64,000 bases of DNA from Tricholoma matsutake (GCA_026075535.2 AP026542.1:10292001-10356000); one strand, 5' to 3'. Shown: positions 33,701 through 46,479, numbered from the stretch's first letter. Notes: a model not told the origin generated them from the sequence alone. Program-made: numbers and translations.

Positions 33701-34025
33701 TTGCTTGGTAGCTCAGTGGTTAAGTGTGCTGTTATGTGTGCAGACCAAGGTTGAGTGTTCAATTCTTGATGTGTGTTGAACTTTTATTTGGGAAAGCATG
33801 TGCATTCCAGTTATTCTGGTTAGTCCAGTTATTCCAGTTATTCCAGTTGTGATGAGTCCAGTCAGATTCTGGGGATTCCATCTGTAAATTGGATCCTTAT
33901 TCCAACCGGAATTGTGCTGCATAGAGAAAACTACATACAAAAAAAATTCCACTGGATTCCAGAAATTCCAGAAATTTCTGCCAGACAAACTGGAATCCAA
34001 CTGTAATAGGTGGGGGAGTGTAAAG
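33701..34025 (+). mobile_element. tRNA-derived SINE, copy S3
   Basis: A tRNA-like head begins gcttggtagctcagtggtta (A box tagctcagtggt) with B-box-like gttcaattct at about 33758. The body carries repeated ttccagtta/ctggaat motifs, unlike the ccagga motifs of S1 and S2. It ends ggtgggggagtgtaaag at 34025, the same terminus as S1 and S2. No clear target duplication is seen. Confidence 0.65.
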
Positions 34026-34975
34026 TACTTGAACAACACTTCCCCCAAACCAGAGATGGAACAGAAGAAGGATGTCATAGTCATATAGGTGATCCCATCA
34101 GTTGTATCCTTATACATAGAGATAATGAGTTTATTCTGACTTGGCCACTTCCAGCGGAAGGTAGGAAGTCTGCCAATGTTGACACATGATGGGTCCATGG
34201 GGCACGAAGAGTGGAACTGCAGATGCAATGGTGCGATGGTACAATTAACTCGCTACTGGTGGCAACAGGTAAATCAATATACATTAGACAATACAGAGGG
34301 CAGGGGAGACAGCTTATGGAATTGCAATGGGTTGTGGCACAAGAAATGAGCCATCAGTATTGCAGAACATGGAGAATTTTGCCCAGTTAACTGCAATGAA
34401 GGTATGAGACCACTAAGACCTTGGAATGAGGTGAGCCAAAGAATGGGGGTAAGGGTTTGTGAGGATGTTGTAGATGTGCCTTGGCTCAGTTAACTGCAGC
34501 CAAGGAGTTGCAATGTGGTGGTCGATGACTAGATGAAATGACAGTCATACAAATTGTGTCACATTCATGACACAGATCCATCCGTGCCACCCAACAATTA
34601 GTGACTGTCACAACTTTACTGTCAACTCTCTTCATTCGTGTTAACGCAGTGAATTGTTCCTTTAGCATAGACTCCTTTGCCTAGAACCTCTGTCAGTGCT
34701 TGATCTTCCATTTGCCACTTCAGCAAGTTTGTTTGTTAGCATTAACACAATGAACTGTTTGTCTTCTCAGTCTTTCTCTGCACAATACACTCTCTTTTCA
34801 CAGGTCGCACAACATGGTCTCGATCTTGAGGGTTTGCTCATTCATGTTAACACAACAAAGTTTCCCTGTTCTTGGATGTAAAGATCTGCCTAGTGGAGTG
34901 TTTACTCGTTGGTGTTGACTTAATTTGCCCCTCATCCCCTGATCCCTGATATCTGTGGTCTCCATATATTTCAAA
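34026..34975. other. No recognisable gene
   Basis: Short frames only. The motif gtgttaac(a/g)ca recurs loosely at 34640, 34738 and 34846. The last ~100 bp would be the promoter side of the pseudogene at 34976; no clear TATA box is seen. Confidence 0.45.
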
Positions 34976-37900
34976 ATGGCAACTGGTGAGTATTTTTATT
35001 TTTGCATTTGTTGACTCCTTCTGATGTACTCTTAGGTGAAAATACCACTGTTTTCCTTCATGATGGCTTCCATGTCCTCAGCTCACCAACAGCCACTGCT
35101 TTACCTTTGCCATTTCCACTGTTCATCAACTCACTTCCCAAAGATGTGCAGCCTCATTCAGTTGCAAATATAATGTGGTCTCTTAACGGCTATCCCTACT
35201 TTGCATTCATCCCCGACAAGCCAAATTTTGAAGGGCCACTTCTTAAGTCCTTGAAGATAAGTTCTGCCACTGTTGCCCTTGAACCTTCAGCTCATGGTTT
35301 TGAGCTCTCAACATCCATTGCCAAATGGTGGTTCATGCTGGAGCGAAAATTGTTGTTAATCACACAGAAACTCCTGGATTGAGCTTCATCATGAAACCCC
35401 AATTATAACCACAGTGTTCTTTCCTTCCTTTCACCCTCCAACTTCAGGTACAATGCAGCTCACAGAACTGAGAAGAAAGCTCGAAAGGCCATTTCTGTCT
35501 CCAAAGCTGCCTTTGTCATTTTGATGGCACAATGTAGTTTCAGCATTGCCATCAACTGCTCAGAACATGAAATGACTAGTGACTACCCAACCTGGGTCCA
35601 TTATCTTATCAACCAAGGGGTGCACTGTGACTGGGTCAAGCTGCTCCAGGAGTCATCTGTCGCCAAGTTCCAGGATTTCACCAGGAAGGGTGTCATCATC
35701 CATATTGGCCAGTACCAATGGTTGCATTATGTTGGTCAAATGATCCCCTTTGGTATCAAGATTTGGTATTATTGGGGCACATATAACAAGAGCCCTTTGC
35801 AACCACTTCAACAGTTTGCTTGGATTCCCCTTCCTCCCTATGAAAAGACCATTTCAGCCATGATCAAAGCAAAGTGCTCTTCATCTGGAAGTCTGCCACA
35901 GTCACTGCCACCTTTGTCAACTATGCAAGATAATTCATTTGCCCCAGCTATTAATCAGATAGAGCCAGAAGTTGAGAAGGGTAGTGGGCAAAAGAAAGGT
36001 GAATCTTGGATGGCTTTCTTTGAGAGACAGGCTGAACTAAACTTGAAGAAGATGAATAGGGAGACTCTTGCCAACTGTGAACACTGAGAAGCCCAAGAGA
36101 GGGCTTACGCCAACCAAGAGCCACCAGGGAAAAAGGGCACCACTGTTTATGAATGGGAGGAGGTTGACAGATTTTGGGTTAGAAAGTACATGGACAGGTG
36201 CAATGTGCAGGACATTTGGTATTCATTTTCCAAAGCTCAGTGGCGCTATGATAGCTTTATAATGAATGGGATTTGCAGGCAAATTCTGTCCTGGCCAGAA
36301 GTGGTACCACCCTCCATCGTCAGATGAAGAGGACAATGATGAGCTTCCAGTGGCAATATTGATGGTCCTGTCTAGCAGTGCAGGAACACCTTCAAATCCC
36401 ATGAAAAAACATGGCCTACCTGAGCTATGCCCATCCTCCATTGCAGCATGTACTACAAAACCATTGCCAGAAACCTTTGATGCCAATTGAAATGATCCCC
36501 TTCCTTCATCCGCTGTGAGTGCACAGGACATGGTCCTTCTGATGCCAAGTGGTCCTTGTGCAAACAGCAGACTTCCACTGCAATTTCTGACCACCTTCCT
36601 ATTCCTCCCGACTCCTATGTGCAGCCCATTTGCTCAGATGCCTCCATAGTCCCATCTTCCCTTCCCACAACCTCGGCTTTATATCTTCGTTGATCCCCTG
36701 ACCCTATTGGCACTGAGAATACTAATACAAATAGTAGAAGCTGTCACCCTCACCCACCTGGTCTTGATGAACCCCCTGCCAAGGGTGCACATCACTCCCT
36801 CACTAATTCCCCAAGCTCATGTCCCACACCGATTCCTATACAGTCCCCAAATCCAGATCCAGCCCTGCTTGTATCTGTCAGTGGTGCAGAATATATTCAT
36901 CAACCTTGCTCAACGACCTCCAATCATGAATCATTTCTCGCAGCTTCCAATGAGAGCCAGTCATGGACTGATGACCTCCTGGATACTCATCGTGATCAAT
37001 CACCAGAAGTTATGGAAGCTGCAGTTGAAGATCTCAAAACTGTCCTATATTGTCGATGGATACTGCATGGAGGAACACCCATATATGAGTATCTCTCTCA
37101 ACTTGCCAAAGGAATTGACATGGCTTGAAGTCTGTTGTAAGCTGAGTATTCCAGAGGTGATGAACCTCTCACCCGACATGATTGTCCCAATCAAAGACTT
37201 TGTGGTTGCCCTACTCAGATCCAAGCATACTGGTGAACTCATACCAGGAAAATTCTGGGATCTGAGTGCTTCCAACCCTTGCTTTCTAGGTTTTTGGAAT
37301 GCATTCGTAGACATTGACAAGTGTCTCTTTGGAAATCAAAACTTGTATGTTTTCCACCCTTGGGGTTTGCATCCAAGTAGGGACACAGCATGGGAGCTGG
37401 CATTACCAGATGCAGCCTCAGCATTGGAGTGTGTGCAATGTCAACTTGGTCCTCATATGGTATCACTTGCAGAACATTTAGTTGAAAGAGGTGTTCCGTT
37501 CTTGACCTTATCAAGAGCCATTGTCAATCCTGTTCTGATAATTTCTCAGGGTGTGCCTCACGATGATATTAGTCTCAGATACTGCCCTACCAGATACACA
37601 CCTCATTTGGCCGATTATGCTGTCTATTGGGCATCACTGGGAAGCTTTTTGCATCAGCCCCATGCTAGGGTTGCTCTGCTAAAGAGGGGGATCATCTGGC
37701 ACTTAGCCAGGGAGTTCTTAGATAACGAAGCTGTGCTTATGGGTCCCTCAGAGCATGCCATGCATGGGATACTGGGCATGTTCACTTGCAATGGCACAAA
37801 GTTTAGTGATGACCAGCTGACTAAAAGTGAAATGGACTTAATCTCTGGTGTTTACAAGATTTATACAGGTATGGCAAGTTCATGATTTTCTTTCTTATTT

Positions 37901-38182
37901 GATACATGTACCATTACAGGTTCGAGAGCCCAAACTGCAGATTGCTCATGGTGGCTGAAACAAAGTGTCTGGGAGTTATGTGGCCTCAATGTTGGCTACT
38001 GGTCATCTGATTGCAAGATTTGGTTCCAGTCACGTCTTACATCCATATGTCAGGGTGATGCAGTGCTGAAGAGCTCTCAGGAATGGGAAAAATGTCTTGC
38101 ACTCACCAAGGATGCTCCAAGGCTAGCAAGAGCCATGGCAAAAGTTGCTGATGCATACATTAGTGGTGCTACCTTTTCATAG
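34976..38182 (+). pseudogene. Large multi-exon protein of an unnamed agaricomycete family, broken
   Basis: The ATG at 34976 starts a 10-nt exon, then a GTGAGT...CTTAG intron (34986-35035). Coding follows: WSLNGYPYFAFIP, then GPLLKSLKIS (35036-35380). Indels around 35380 and 35448 shift the frame before YNAAHRTEKKARKAISVSKAAF. A TGA at 36085 replaces an expected Arg before a KKGTTVYEWEEVD block, and frames break again near 36260 and 36480-36700. The C-terminus is better preserved: residues to YKIYTG, a 51-nt intron (37869-37919), then CSWWLKQSVWELCGLNVGYW and stop at 38180-38182. The overall pattern matches a family I have seen as hypothetical proteins in mushrooms; its role is unknown. It may have been carried by a mobile element. 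Confidence 0.6.
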
Positions 38183-38264
38183 AGAGTCAGTCATTGGGCA
38201 ACATGGATAATCATCAGATTGTGAGTGGGTGATGGGTGGGTGATAGGTGGGTGATAGGTGGGCA

Positions 38265-38690
38265 TGTAAGGGGACTAGGGGGGTGCCCTGTGTGTTTCTC
38301 CTATTTTTTATGTTCATTCTATATTTTTCCTCACTTCATTTCCTTCTATTCTTCATTTTCTATGATTTTTCCAGATTTTATTACTAATTTTCCCTTTCTA
38401 TCATGTTTGTACATGTTGACACTTTTATATTTAGAGGCGGAGCACCCCTTCTGACACCTACCCCTTGGTATGATGTCATTCGGTGGCCTTGATCTGCCTA
38501 TCTCTGCCTTTTCTATTTTTAGGTTATTATTTGATTTTTGTCATCTTCACATATACTGGGCATCGGCAAAGGGATCCTTAGAGTTTTCTCTTCAGATTTC
38601 CCTTTGCTAGGTGTGTCCCCAATCCCTGTACTATGTAGTATAATTTTAACTTCGGATTTCCCTTTGCTAGAGGCTTAGATTGCCCTTATA
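38265..38690 (+). repeat. G1 solo LTR with 5-bp target duplication
   Basis: A 426-bp LTR from tgtaagggga to tgcccttata, flanked on both sides by gggca (38260-38264 and 38691-38695). Internal DNA is absent, so LTR-LTR recombination removed it. Confidence 0.95.
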
Positions 38691-38695
38691 GGGCA

Positions 38696-40238
38696 ATGAA
38701 TTCAAAAACCCTCCATATCACTAATTCAGAATTGCATTCCAGCCCAGTTAAAAATGTAGATTAATATTTCCTGTATATTTGGTCCCAGAATTGGATAAAA
38801 TATCAATTGTATCCATTACCATAATTATCAGATTAATATCCAATCTCCGGTATGACACAAAATCTGAATCCAAGTTTTAACAACCATGAATAATATAAAC
38901 TGTCCCAAGTGAAGAAATTCTCAATCTTGTGTACATGTAATTTGCACATCTCTTTATTTTCCTACTGCTGGCTGTTCTTTTGTTTTCTTTTTTATTTGGA
39001 TCAGTGGAATCAGATTGAGTATTTTTTATATTTTATACTATTCTGGATTCATATTTACCGTGGACCTGAATATTCTAGAGTGACACATATCTTTTCGATC
39101 ATAAGAAACGGCAACCTGATTTAAACTCAGATGTACCGGTCCCTATACAATCGACGCTTGCTCATGTACTAGGGATCGGTCACCGGTCTATACTGCAGTT
39201 CCCACAGCGAAATCTGGTAATGACTGATGGCTTATCAAAATAGGCCATGCTCATAATGAAGGGACATTGAAGGCCCAAGAGTTGGCAAGGGTGTAGCCCC
39301 AGGTATGGTCGGTCTATTCAACTGTACTACAGAAAATGTACACAAAAAAAATTATGGAGATGTAGAGGCAACTGACCGAGTACCTAGTGTGGCTGAGCAC
39401 CAGTTTGTCACACATCTATGTACCTGCCACTGCAATGGCAGAATTAACAGTTCTCCATGCCGTGCATGATGTCAAGCAAAAGTATCCAACATCTGATACA
39501 CAGCTGAAATCCTGAATGTCCTCAACCGACTCACCATCAAAGCTGAGCCACTTCATAACATATTACCCTCAACTCCGACTTCATGAGCTCAAATAATGGT
39601 CACACGGCTCTATCTATCTTACCACTTCACTCTGGTGGCAGAGTGTAGAGGACAGAGAGACAGGACCTCAATGGTATCCTGATCGCCTCTCATTTGATCT
39701 TGTGTCCAACAGTAGGAGAATAAAACCGAAACACTAGAAACCGATTCTTTCTAGATGAGAGAGCGGGTTATTTGGAGAGAAGAACACTGATGATGTACGA
39801 CGCACGATAAATTTGCCTGGCTGTATAGTGGAGTTGATTGATAAGAAGGATTGCCAGTTCAGAAATCTCCATTTCTTCCGCTGAAACATTGACATTGCGA
39901 AAGCACGAAGCAAATGCGGTGCAAGCCGTTGCCTTCTTCAGATCCTTGCAAATGGCACCAAACCAGATATATAGGTCTGTGATAACAGGTAATATTCCGA
40001 CGATACACTAATTTATGTCGCACGACAAAGTGTGTATTATGTCTGACAACCACAGTTTGTGCACTGTAACCACCATACTAAAATCACGCCAAATCTGTCA
40101 GTCAAAGATGATTGGGAGTTGATTCATAATTTTGTCACCGCTGTGACTAACTCAGGATACACCCAAGTAGCAGCCTATTCTTGATCTGGGCTAACAAGGA
40201 ATCACACCATCTACAAGCCAGTGACATGGTGAAGAACT
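38696..40238. other. No recognisable gene
   Basis: AT-rich to about 39120, then sequence with more CG dinucleotides to 40238. This lies 3' of the host-like gene and probably includes its 3' UTR. Only short frames are present (for example minus 39859-40053). Confidence 0.45.
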
Positions 40239-43214
40239 CTATGGCCGCCTCGCCCAACGAGAATAGTGACCAACATCTCGTGCTGCACCTGGAGTTGCAG
40301 ATCTTCGGAGATCGGCTGTCACCTCTGAGGTAGTCTTGTACAACTCTTTCCAACCGTAGGAAGCCTGAAGAAGTGAATCCCAGACGCCCGCCTGCTGTTG
40401 CTCGATCGGTCCTAGGATATCTGGAGAAATGCCAGCGCACCAAATCTCGTAGATGACAGCAGGATACTCCGTCGTGGGATTGTGGCGGACAACATTGAGA
40501 GAAGGGGTCCTTGATGCTAACGCAAAAACAATCTTGATCAAGGGAACAGCAGGGTCACCTGTCGCAAGAATCTCGAGGTCGTAAGGGTCCATCGCATCGA
40601 AGAGTTTCTGCTGAGGCTTCTTGGAATAGCTCGGGTCATTCTTAATTTGGTGGAGAACGAGTCCCGCGTTGTCCCGATGCAATTTCGGGCTATCCCTCAG
40701 AAAGACATTAATGGCGTCAACCCCTGCTTGATTGTTTGCGCATAAAATTGCTCCTCCCCGACCTTGAAGCAATAAAAGCGAGACAATATCGATGGCTTTG
40801 TGCTCGTGGACCTTCACAAAATGGCTGAAATGAAGTTGAGCATTTGGGAAATCCTTCGTGAGCATGCCCAGTGCGTGAATTGACTTTGCATCCACCAACC
40901 GCAAAGGGACGGCCTGCTTCCGAAAGGTCTGGCCATATAAGAAGTCGGATAACCTGAACCAACGTCTTCCTTTGATCGGTCGGCAAAATTCATCGGCGGG
41001 ACCGACAGTTTTATCGCGGGCGAGAATCAACAGCAGGAGTACCAGAAACTCGCCACGGTCCCCTTTCGATATGGAGAAACCTTCCATCACCGACTTCAAT
41101 GCCCTTGGCGCGTTAAACGACTGTTTCTGCATAACAAAATAGGCGGCCTCTGAGAGAATCGGCTCAGACGTAGACGTCGTCGTCATGGTCTCAAAAGCAG
41201 CATCAATTTTGAGGCATACTCGCATGTGTCCTTCCACCTGCTTCCTCTCCTTCTCTTGAGATATGTAGTTGGTCGAGTTGAATTCAATGGGAAACCGTTG
41301 GGATAGGCATGCCAACACTTGATCATTAGAGAGCTCCTCAGCGGTATAGTCCGCATTGAGGAGTTTTGCGGCAGCAAACTGAATAATCTCTCGTTTGACA
41401 GAAACCGAGCCTTCCTTATATCTGGCTCCGAATCTATCATAACCTCATAAGAAATACCTACAACGAATGATAGGCAAAAGGGATGCGTACAACGGTCGGC
41501 CTAGGCTACAGATCTGAGAATCTTCAGTCAACTGCGCTAGATTCCATGAGCCATCTGCGGCTATGATACTAGCAAGGGGGTCAAAGCCAAGATCTGTATA
41601 AGGTTGAATGATGACTAATTTTCCCTCAACCACTCTCTTCGAAAGGTCTTCCTCGATAGCGGATGTGAACTGAGAAATTTTGCCAGTTGTTGACATGAAG
41701 AGCGAGAACAAAGGAAGGTTATGTAACCGCCGGAGTGCGTGTCGAAGTTCATTGAATATGGACCACTCTTCGCCTGGGCCCTTATGTTGCTGAGTTGTTG
41801 TATGAGCCTCATCAAACGCAAGAACAATAAGTGGAGCGTCGTTGCGACGAGGCTCCACCTTCTGCTTTCCTTTGGCCCTAGCTCCGATAGGACTGGGCGA
41901 CGCAGATTCATCATGTGGCGACTGGAGGAATAGAGAGAGCTCTCGAAATGCAATATACGGAGGGAAGTCCTGACTTCGTGTGGGTGTAGAACCCCGTGGA
42001 TTATCGGATACTGTCCGCTTGGCGGATGCTTGTAGCTTTGAAGACTTTCCCTGCGTAGCCTAACATTTCAGTCAGTCATAGCGCACTCGAATGTTACGTA
42101 CCCTTTCGGTTTCTAGCTGTCTTGCCTTTTCAATAACTTGTTCGTAGAAGTGCTCCCGAAATTGGTTATGCCCTGTCATTTTCTGACCCTCAGTCATAGA
42201 TGATCTGAAACCTCTCGCGAATTCGACGTATTCCAGAGAGAGGTCGTGAGAGCGAAGCCTATCAGTTGTATGCTTGAATAACGCTTCGAGAAAAGCACAA
42301 GCGCGATCATAGGCGACATCCTTAGAACCAGCGGTTGTTATATAATCTCGAATGCTGTGGTCTGCAGGAGGATATCCTGAAAGAAGACTCAGCGCGTGGC
42401 TGAGTGCCCCGAGCGGAGAACACACATACCTGTAGACGTTGCTTCCCGCAGATTTAAGGGTATGACAAAGTGATTCTTGGCGAGTTCATCTACGGTTCGT
42501 GACTTTCCCATGCCTGAAGATTGGACGATGGCAGCATAATGAGCGTACACTCTGTCGTCAGAAGGATTGTAGTGGGTCTCGATGTGCTCCCATAGGCCTC
42601 TTGCAGCGTTGCCCCGGAATGGGTATTCCCAAGATTTCATAGTTGCTGAAAGGCAAAGTAAATGAAAGCAGATGTAAATTTTCGTTCTGAATGAACAAAC
42701 CTGCTACTTGGTCGTCACGAAGACGAGCATAAGCTCTTGTCCCATCAGACTCTACGGCGGGAGTTTCAACCTGGAGTAATGCTACGTGTAACTGCGTTGA
42801 AATCTGACGGAGTGAATAATCAGAAGGACTGAACGCACGATGATTCGCAAAACGCTCCCACTCTCCTTTATCGCGAGCTTCAACCCAAATGGAGGCGAGT
42901 TCTAGTTGTACCTCGCGTGGTAGCAGATTGATCCGTTCCTCGCCACGCTTGGCGTCCAGCCAAGACTTCTCAAGTGTCGATGCACGAGATGTATCCAGCA
43001 CTTTCCAGGCAACTTGTTGAAGTGCCAGCGTAAGTGCCCTCGTCGACACGTCTTCCGCATTCAATAGTGCGTAATGGGGGAAGTCTCGAATCCAGTAACG
43101 AACCCTTTCATTCAAATCGTTGACTTCTTCTTCTGTTAGCCCTAGCCGAGACTTTTTGTCGAATTCGGAACCAAGAGGAGAGCTGGCAGCACGTTTTCCT
43201 GAATTTTGTAACAT
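40239..43214 (-). CDS. P-loop NTPase fused to restriction-endonuclease-like domain (Crinkler-type architecture)
   Basis: Five exons on the minus strand: 43214-42701, 42645-42430, 42376-42102, 42059-41491 and 41433-40239. The four introns are 55, 53, 42 and 57 nt, all GT...AG. Spliced length is 2769 nt, an exact 922 codons plus stop. A P-loop VQSSGMGKS lies near residues 212-220 and a Walker B-like LIVLAFDEAH near 412-421, marking an ATPase. The C-terminal part has a conserved acidic GDRGEFLVLLL (E~653), then GVDAINVF (D~764) and LHQIKND (Q~787, K~789), the pattern of a PD-(D/E)XK nuclease with Gln in place of the second acid. NTPase plus this nuclease fold is described for Crinkler-type effectors and related fungal proteins. 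The start is the first ATG upstream of the conserved part. CG content is high compared with surrounding repeats, and no disabling change is visible. Function in the fungus is unknown; self/non-self conflict is one possibility. Confidence 0.75.
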
Positions 43215-44160
43215 CGGATAGATCGTGATAAGCAAGGCACGTCCGTAGTAGAATAGCAGTAGATGATGAGAAGTGCGTCTGGAAAACCAAGTACACGCGT
43301 AGATAGATTAGAGCAGCGATCGATCAGTGGCGGTTCAAAATGAAGGCGTTGTTGACGCCTGTTTACCAACGTCACTGAACGATCATTCAATGATCGAACT
43401 TTTGCCAGACGCAACTTCTCTCACCAGAATGCGACTGGTTTTCCAGCACGTTTCCATCCCATGGTCGTATGGGGTTAATTCTGTTCAAGAAATAATCGCG
43501 GCAGTGACCGCAACCACGATCGCGTTTCTGTGGCCGCATTTCACAATATCCACTCCATTATTAAGTATATTACTTAAACGTCAGTTTGGACAACATAGCA
43601 CATCACATAGACTTGTCAAGACTGAATCAGAAGTCTCGCAATACAATCATCAATGATTTTTTCCTCCTTATGAAAAGGCCTTTTGTCCATCGCACCTCGT
43701 GTCTTTACCCAACATTCCACGGTCATTCCCACAAAATTTGTGTGTGCAAGGATGGAAGGGACATCCGAGCAAGGAGTGGCAGTCACATTGGCAGGGTCAA
43801 ATAGCTGTTTACCCACATATTTCCACCATTGGTTATTATAAGCATCCGAACAGCATTGATGATCCAGACAGATTCATGAATGGTGAAGTGGTGGTGGTAC
43901 AAAAGCCAGAAGCTTACAAAAATCCTGCAATGCATATTGCATCTTGGCAATCCCCATCATACACTGTAGCCTGATCCTCTCCATACCTGATCTGCAAGGT
44001 TAGTCTGTTGCCTGATTGCCTTGTCTTCCTCGTCAGCTGCCTCTATCTACAGATGACACTGGTCAGCTGAAACAACAATTGCATTGAAGTGAATACATAC
44101 AATATCCATTTGATCTTTTTGAACCTCACAGAAATGTTTCACAATGGTGTTCATCAAGTT
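43215..44160. other. No recognisable gene; upstream region of the 40239-43214 gene
   Basis: CG-rich to about 43520, presumably promoter and 5' UTR, then CG-poor, repeat-like DNA. Short frames at 43616-43816 (minus) and 43699-43974 (plus) resemble nothing I can name. Confidence 0.4.
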
Positions 44161-44724
44161 TTAACACTGCCAATGAATTGGTACCCAAAACCACTTTCCA
44201 AGATTGTTGCCACTGCCTTTCATCCAAATATCACTTCCAATGTTTCCTTGAAGTGCATCAGCATGCAGTGCCTGTGGATCAGCATCTGCTGGAGAAAACA
44301 CCTCATCTTCCCTGGCTTGCCTGCTGTGTTCATTTATTTCCTTTGAATGAACATCTATGTGGGCATGTGGAAATACATCCACAAGGATGAGGAATAATTC
44401 ATCAGCAAACCAGTAACACTGATTTTTGAATGGTCTGTACTTCAGCCCACTATTATGGAAGAGGAATGAAACCAAGGTGAGATCAAAGAGCAGCAGTTTC
44501 TGAGAACAGGATTCAAAGCTTGCTGTGTGAAGACATTCATCATTCCCCCATCTATTAACTGTCTGAACCTGGTCAAGGGCAACCTGGGAAAGGTGGAGGG
44601 AATCTAATGACAAAGTGATGTCAACAACATTTTCAGATGCATTGAAGAGGTCTGCACTTTCTAGCAGTGTTTGCAAGACATCTGGGCACTGGTGTGAGGG
44701 GTTTTTTGGTGATGCAGAGGTCAT
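44161..44724 (-). CDS. Unrecognised ORF, possibly a repeat-family protein
   Basis: A 187-codon open frame containing LFDLTLVSFLFHN and FKNQCYWFADELFLILVDVF. The NQCYWFA-type stretch resembles hypothetical proteins I associate with mushroom genomes, but no domain name follows. Its upstream end is not a clear gene start, and flanking DNA looks decayed. It may be one exon of a lost gene. Confidence 0.3.
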   Translation of the reverse strand: MTSASPKNPSHQCPDVLQTLLESADLFNASENVVDITLSLDSLHLSQVALDQVQTVNRWGNDECLHTASFESCSQKLLLFDLTLVSFLFHNSGLKYRPFKNQCYWFADELFLILVDVFPHAHIDVHSKEINEHSRQAREDEVFSPADADPQALHADALQGNIGSDIWMKGSGNNLGKWFWVPIHWQC

Positions 44725-44867
44725 ATTCTCCCTTGTGTGCTTGATGTGTACAAATCAGCACTGGGAGCCATCCATGACAGCTGTTATAAGATACTCATGC
44801 TGTGAGTGTGCTTTTGATTTGAAATGTTTGATTTCCATGACTGTCAATTTTCTCATGCCATCATGGG

Positions 44868-45291
44868 AGGTTTATAGATTACCTGATACCATTATCTCCA
44901 ATCATGGACCACAATTTGCTTCAGCATTTGCACCAGAATTAAACAACATATTGGGGATCCAAACTAAACTATCTATGGCATATCACCCACAAACTGATGG
45001 GCAGACAGAGAGGATGAACCAGGAGTTAGAGCAGTACCTATGTATGTTTGTCAACTACCAACAAATTGACTGGCCTGAATGGCTGGGAATTGCTGAATTT
45101 TCCCACAGTAACAAATTCCATTCAGCTACTTGGATGTCACCCTTCTTTGCTAATTATGGGTATCATCCCCACATGGGAATAGAACCCTGAAGGGAAATTA
45201 AGGTACAATCAGTAGAAGACTTTGTAACTCAGATGCAAAAGGTACAAGAAGAAGCAGAGGCAGTACTGATGAAAGCATGTGATGATATGAT
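44868..45291 (+). pseudogene. Ty3/gypsy integrase fragment, split by G1 copy 3
   Basis: Encodes YRLPDTIISNHGPQFASAFA, then AYHPQTDGQTERMNQELEQY and a TGA at the end of GIEP, the C-terminal half of a gypsy integrase core. The D (NHGPQF) and E (QTERMN) catalytic residues remain. It resembles family G2 more than G1. The G1 LTR interrupts it at 45292; any remainder would lie beyond the window. Confidence 0.85.
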
Positions 45292-45716
45292 TGTAAGGGG
45301 ACTAGGGAGTACCCTGTGTGTTTCTCCTATTTTCTATATTTGTCCTATATTTTTCCTCACCTCATTTCCTTCTATTCTTCATTTTCTAGGATTTTTCCTT
45401 ATTTTATTACTAATTGTCCTTTCTATCACATTTGTGCATGTTGACAGTTTTATATATAGAGGCAGAGTACCCTTTCCAACATCTACCCCTTGGTATGATG
45501 CCATTTGGCAGCCTTTGATCTGCCTATCTCCACCTTTTCTATTTTTAGATTATTATTTGATTTTTGCAGTCTTCACATATACTGGGCACTGGAAAAGGGG
45601 TCCTTAGAGTTTTCTCTTCAGATTTCCCTTTGCTAGGTGCACCTCCAATCCCTGTAATATGTACTATAATTTTAACTTCAGATTTCTCTTTGCTAGAGGC
45701 TAAGGTTGCCCTTATA
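45292..45716 (+). repeat. G1 5' LTR (copy 3)
   Basis: 425 bp, diverged from copy 2. It keeps the tagagttttct block, and agaaaactct follows the LTR by two bases. Confidence 0.92.
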
Positions 45717-45760
45717 GTAGAAAACTCTCTCCTAAGGCCTGAGATTGTGAACATGCTGCC

Positions 45761-46479
45761 TGTTAAGAACTGATCCCGAAGTGCACATTGGAATCTGGTT
45801 GGATCCTGTGGGTGTCAATAGCAGAAGGTTGTCAGTTCATAGCAGATCTGGCAAAAGGGGAAACAGAAAGGACTTGGCTTCAACTTGTAAGAAGTTACAC
45901 CCTTCACCTTGTCTGGTGTCCTAATTTCAAGATGAAGGTTTGGAGGTAGGAGTGGGTAGGTGCAGGAAGTGCAGGAAAAGAAGTATGGAGTGACTTGGGT
46001 TAAGTTTGGATGAGACCAGAACTTCAGAGGGTGAACTAGAGGTCAAGTCGAATGAAGTTTGGACTCTTAGAGGATGGAGGTAGGAGTAGAACAAATTGGA
46101 TTGTCAGGTTTAAGTTGGGTCTTTGTCCAGTCTATGTTGATATATGCACTGAGGAATACAAGTCAAAACTAACTAGGCTTAAATACTAAAATATGGAATA
46201 AGAGTAGAGCATTTCAGAAACTGTGGCAGTGTCTCAACTGCGTAGATAGATTACCTAGTGGGAGCCACACAGGAGTCTGTAGTTGAATTTGCAAAAGAGA
46301 TGGCAGCCTTGGGAAGGCAGCCATGGGTGCTGTACAGGGTGGCCTGGTGCACAGCAGTGTGGGCAGTGCAAGGCAGCCAGAAACGAAAATGGAAAGGGAG
46401 TCTGTGAATGTCAGATTCGAGGTGTGGAAAAGGGTCAGATGGTTGCAGGTTCCAATTGGGTGAGGAACAATTCTTGACA
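45761..46479 (+). mobile_element. Probable solo LTR of an unrelated family inside the G1 leader
   Basis: A 719-bp insertion starting tgttaagaac and ending caattcttgaca, so the ends are inverted repeats tgttaagaa/tgtcaagaa with TG...CA. It is flanked by ctgcc on both sides (45756-45760 and 46480-46484). The G1 leader reads continuously across it when it is removed. No coding frame of interest. Confidence 0.85.

Noticed and set aside
33701..33780. Functional tRNA gene
   Set aside because: A- and B-box-like motifs are present, but no complete cloverleaf or anticodon stem can be drawn, and the head continues into a SINE body shared with other copies.
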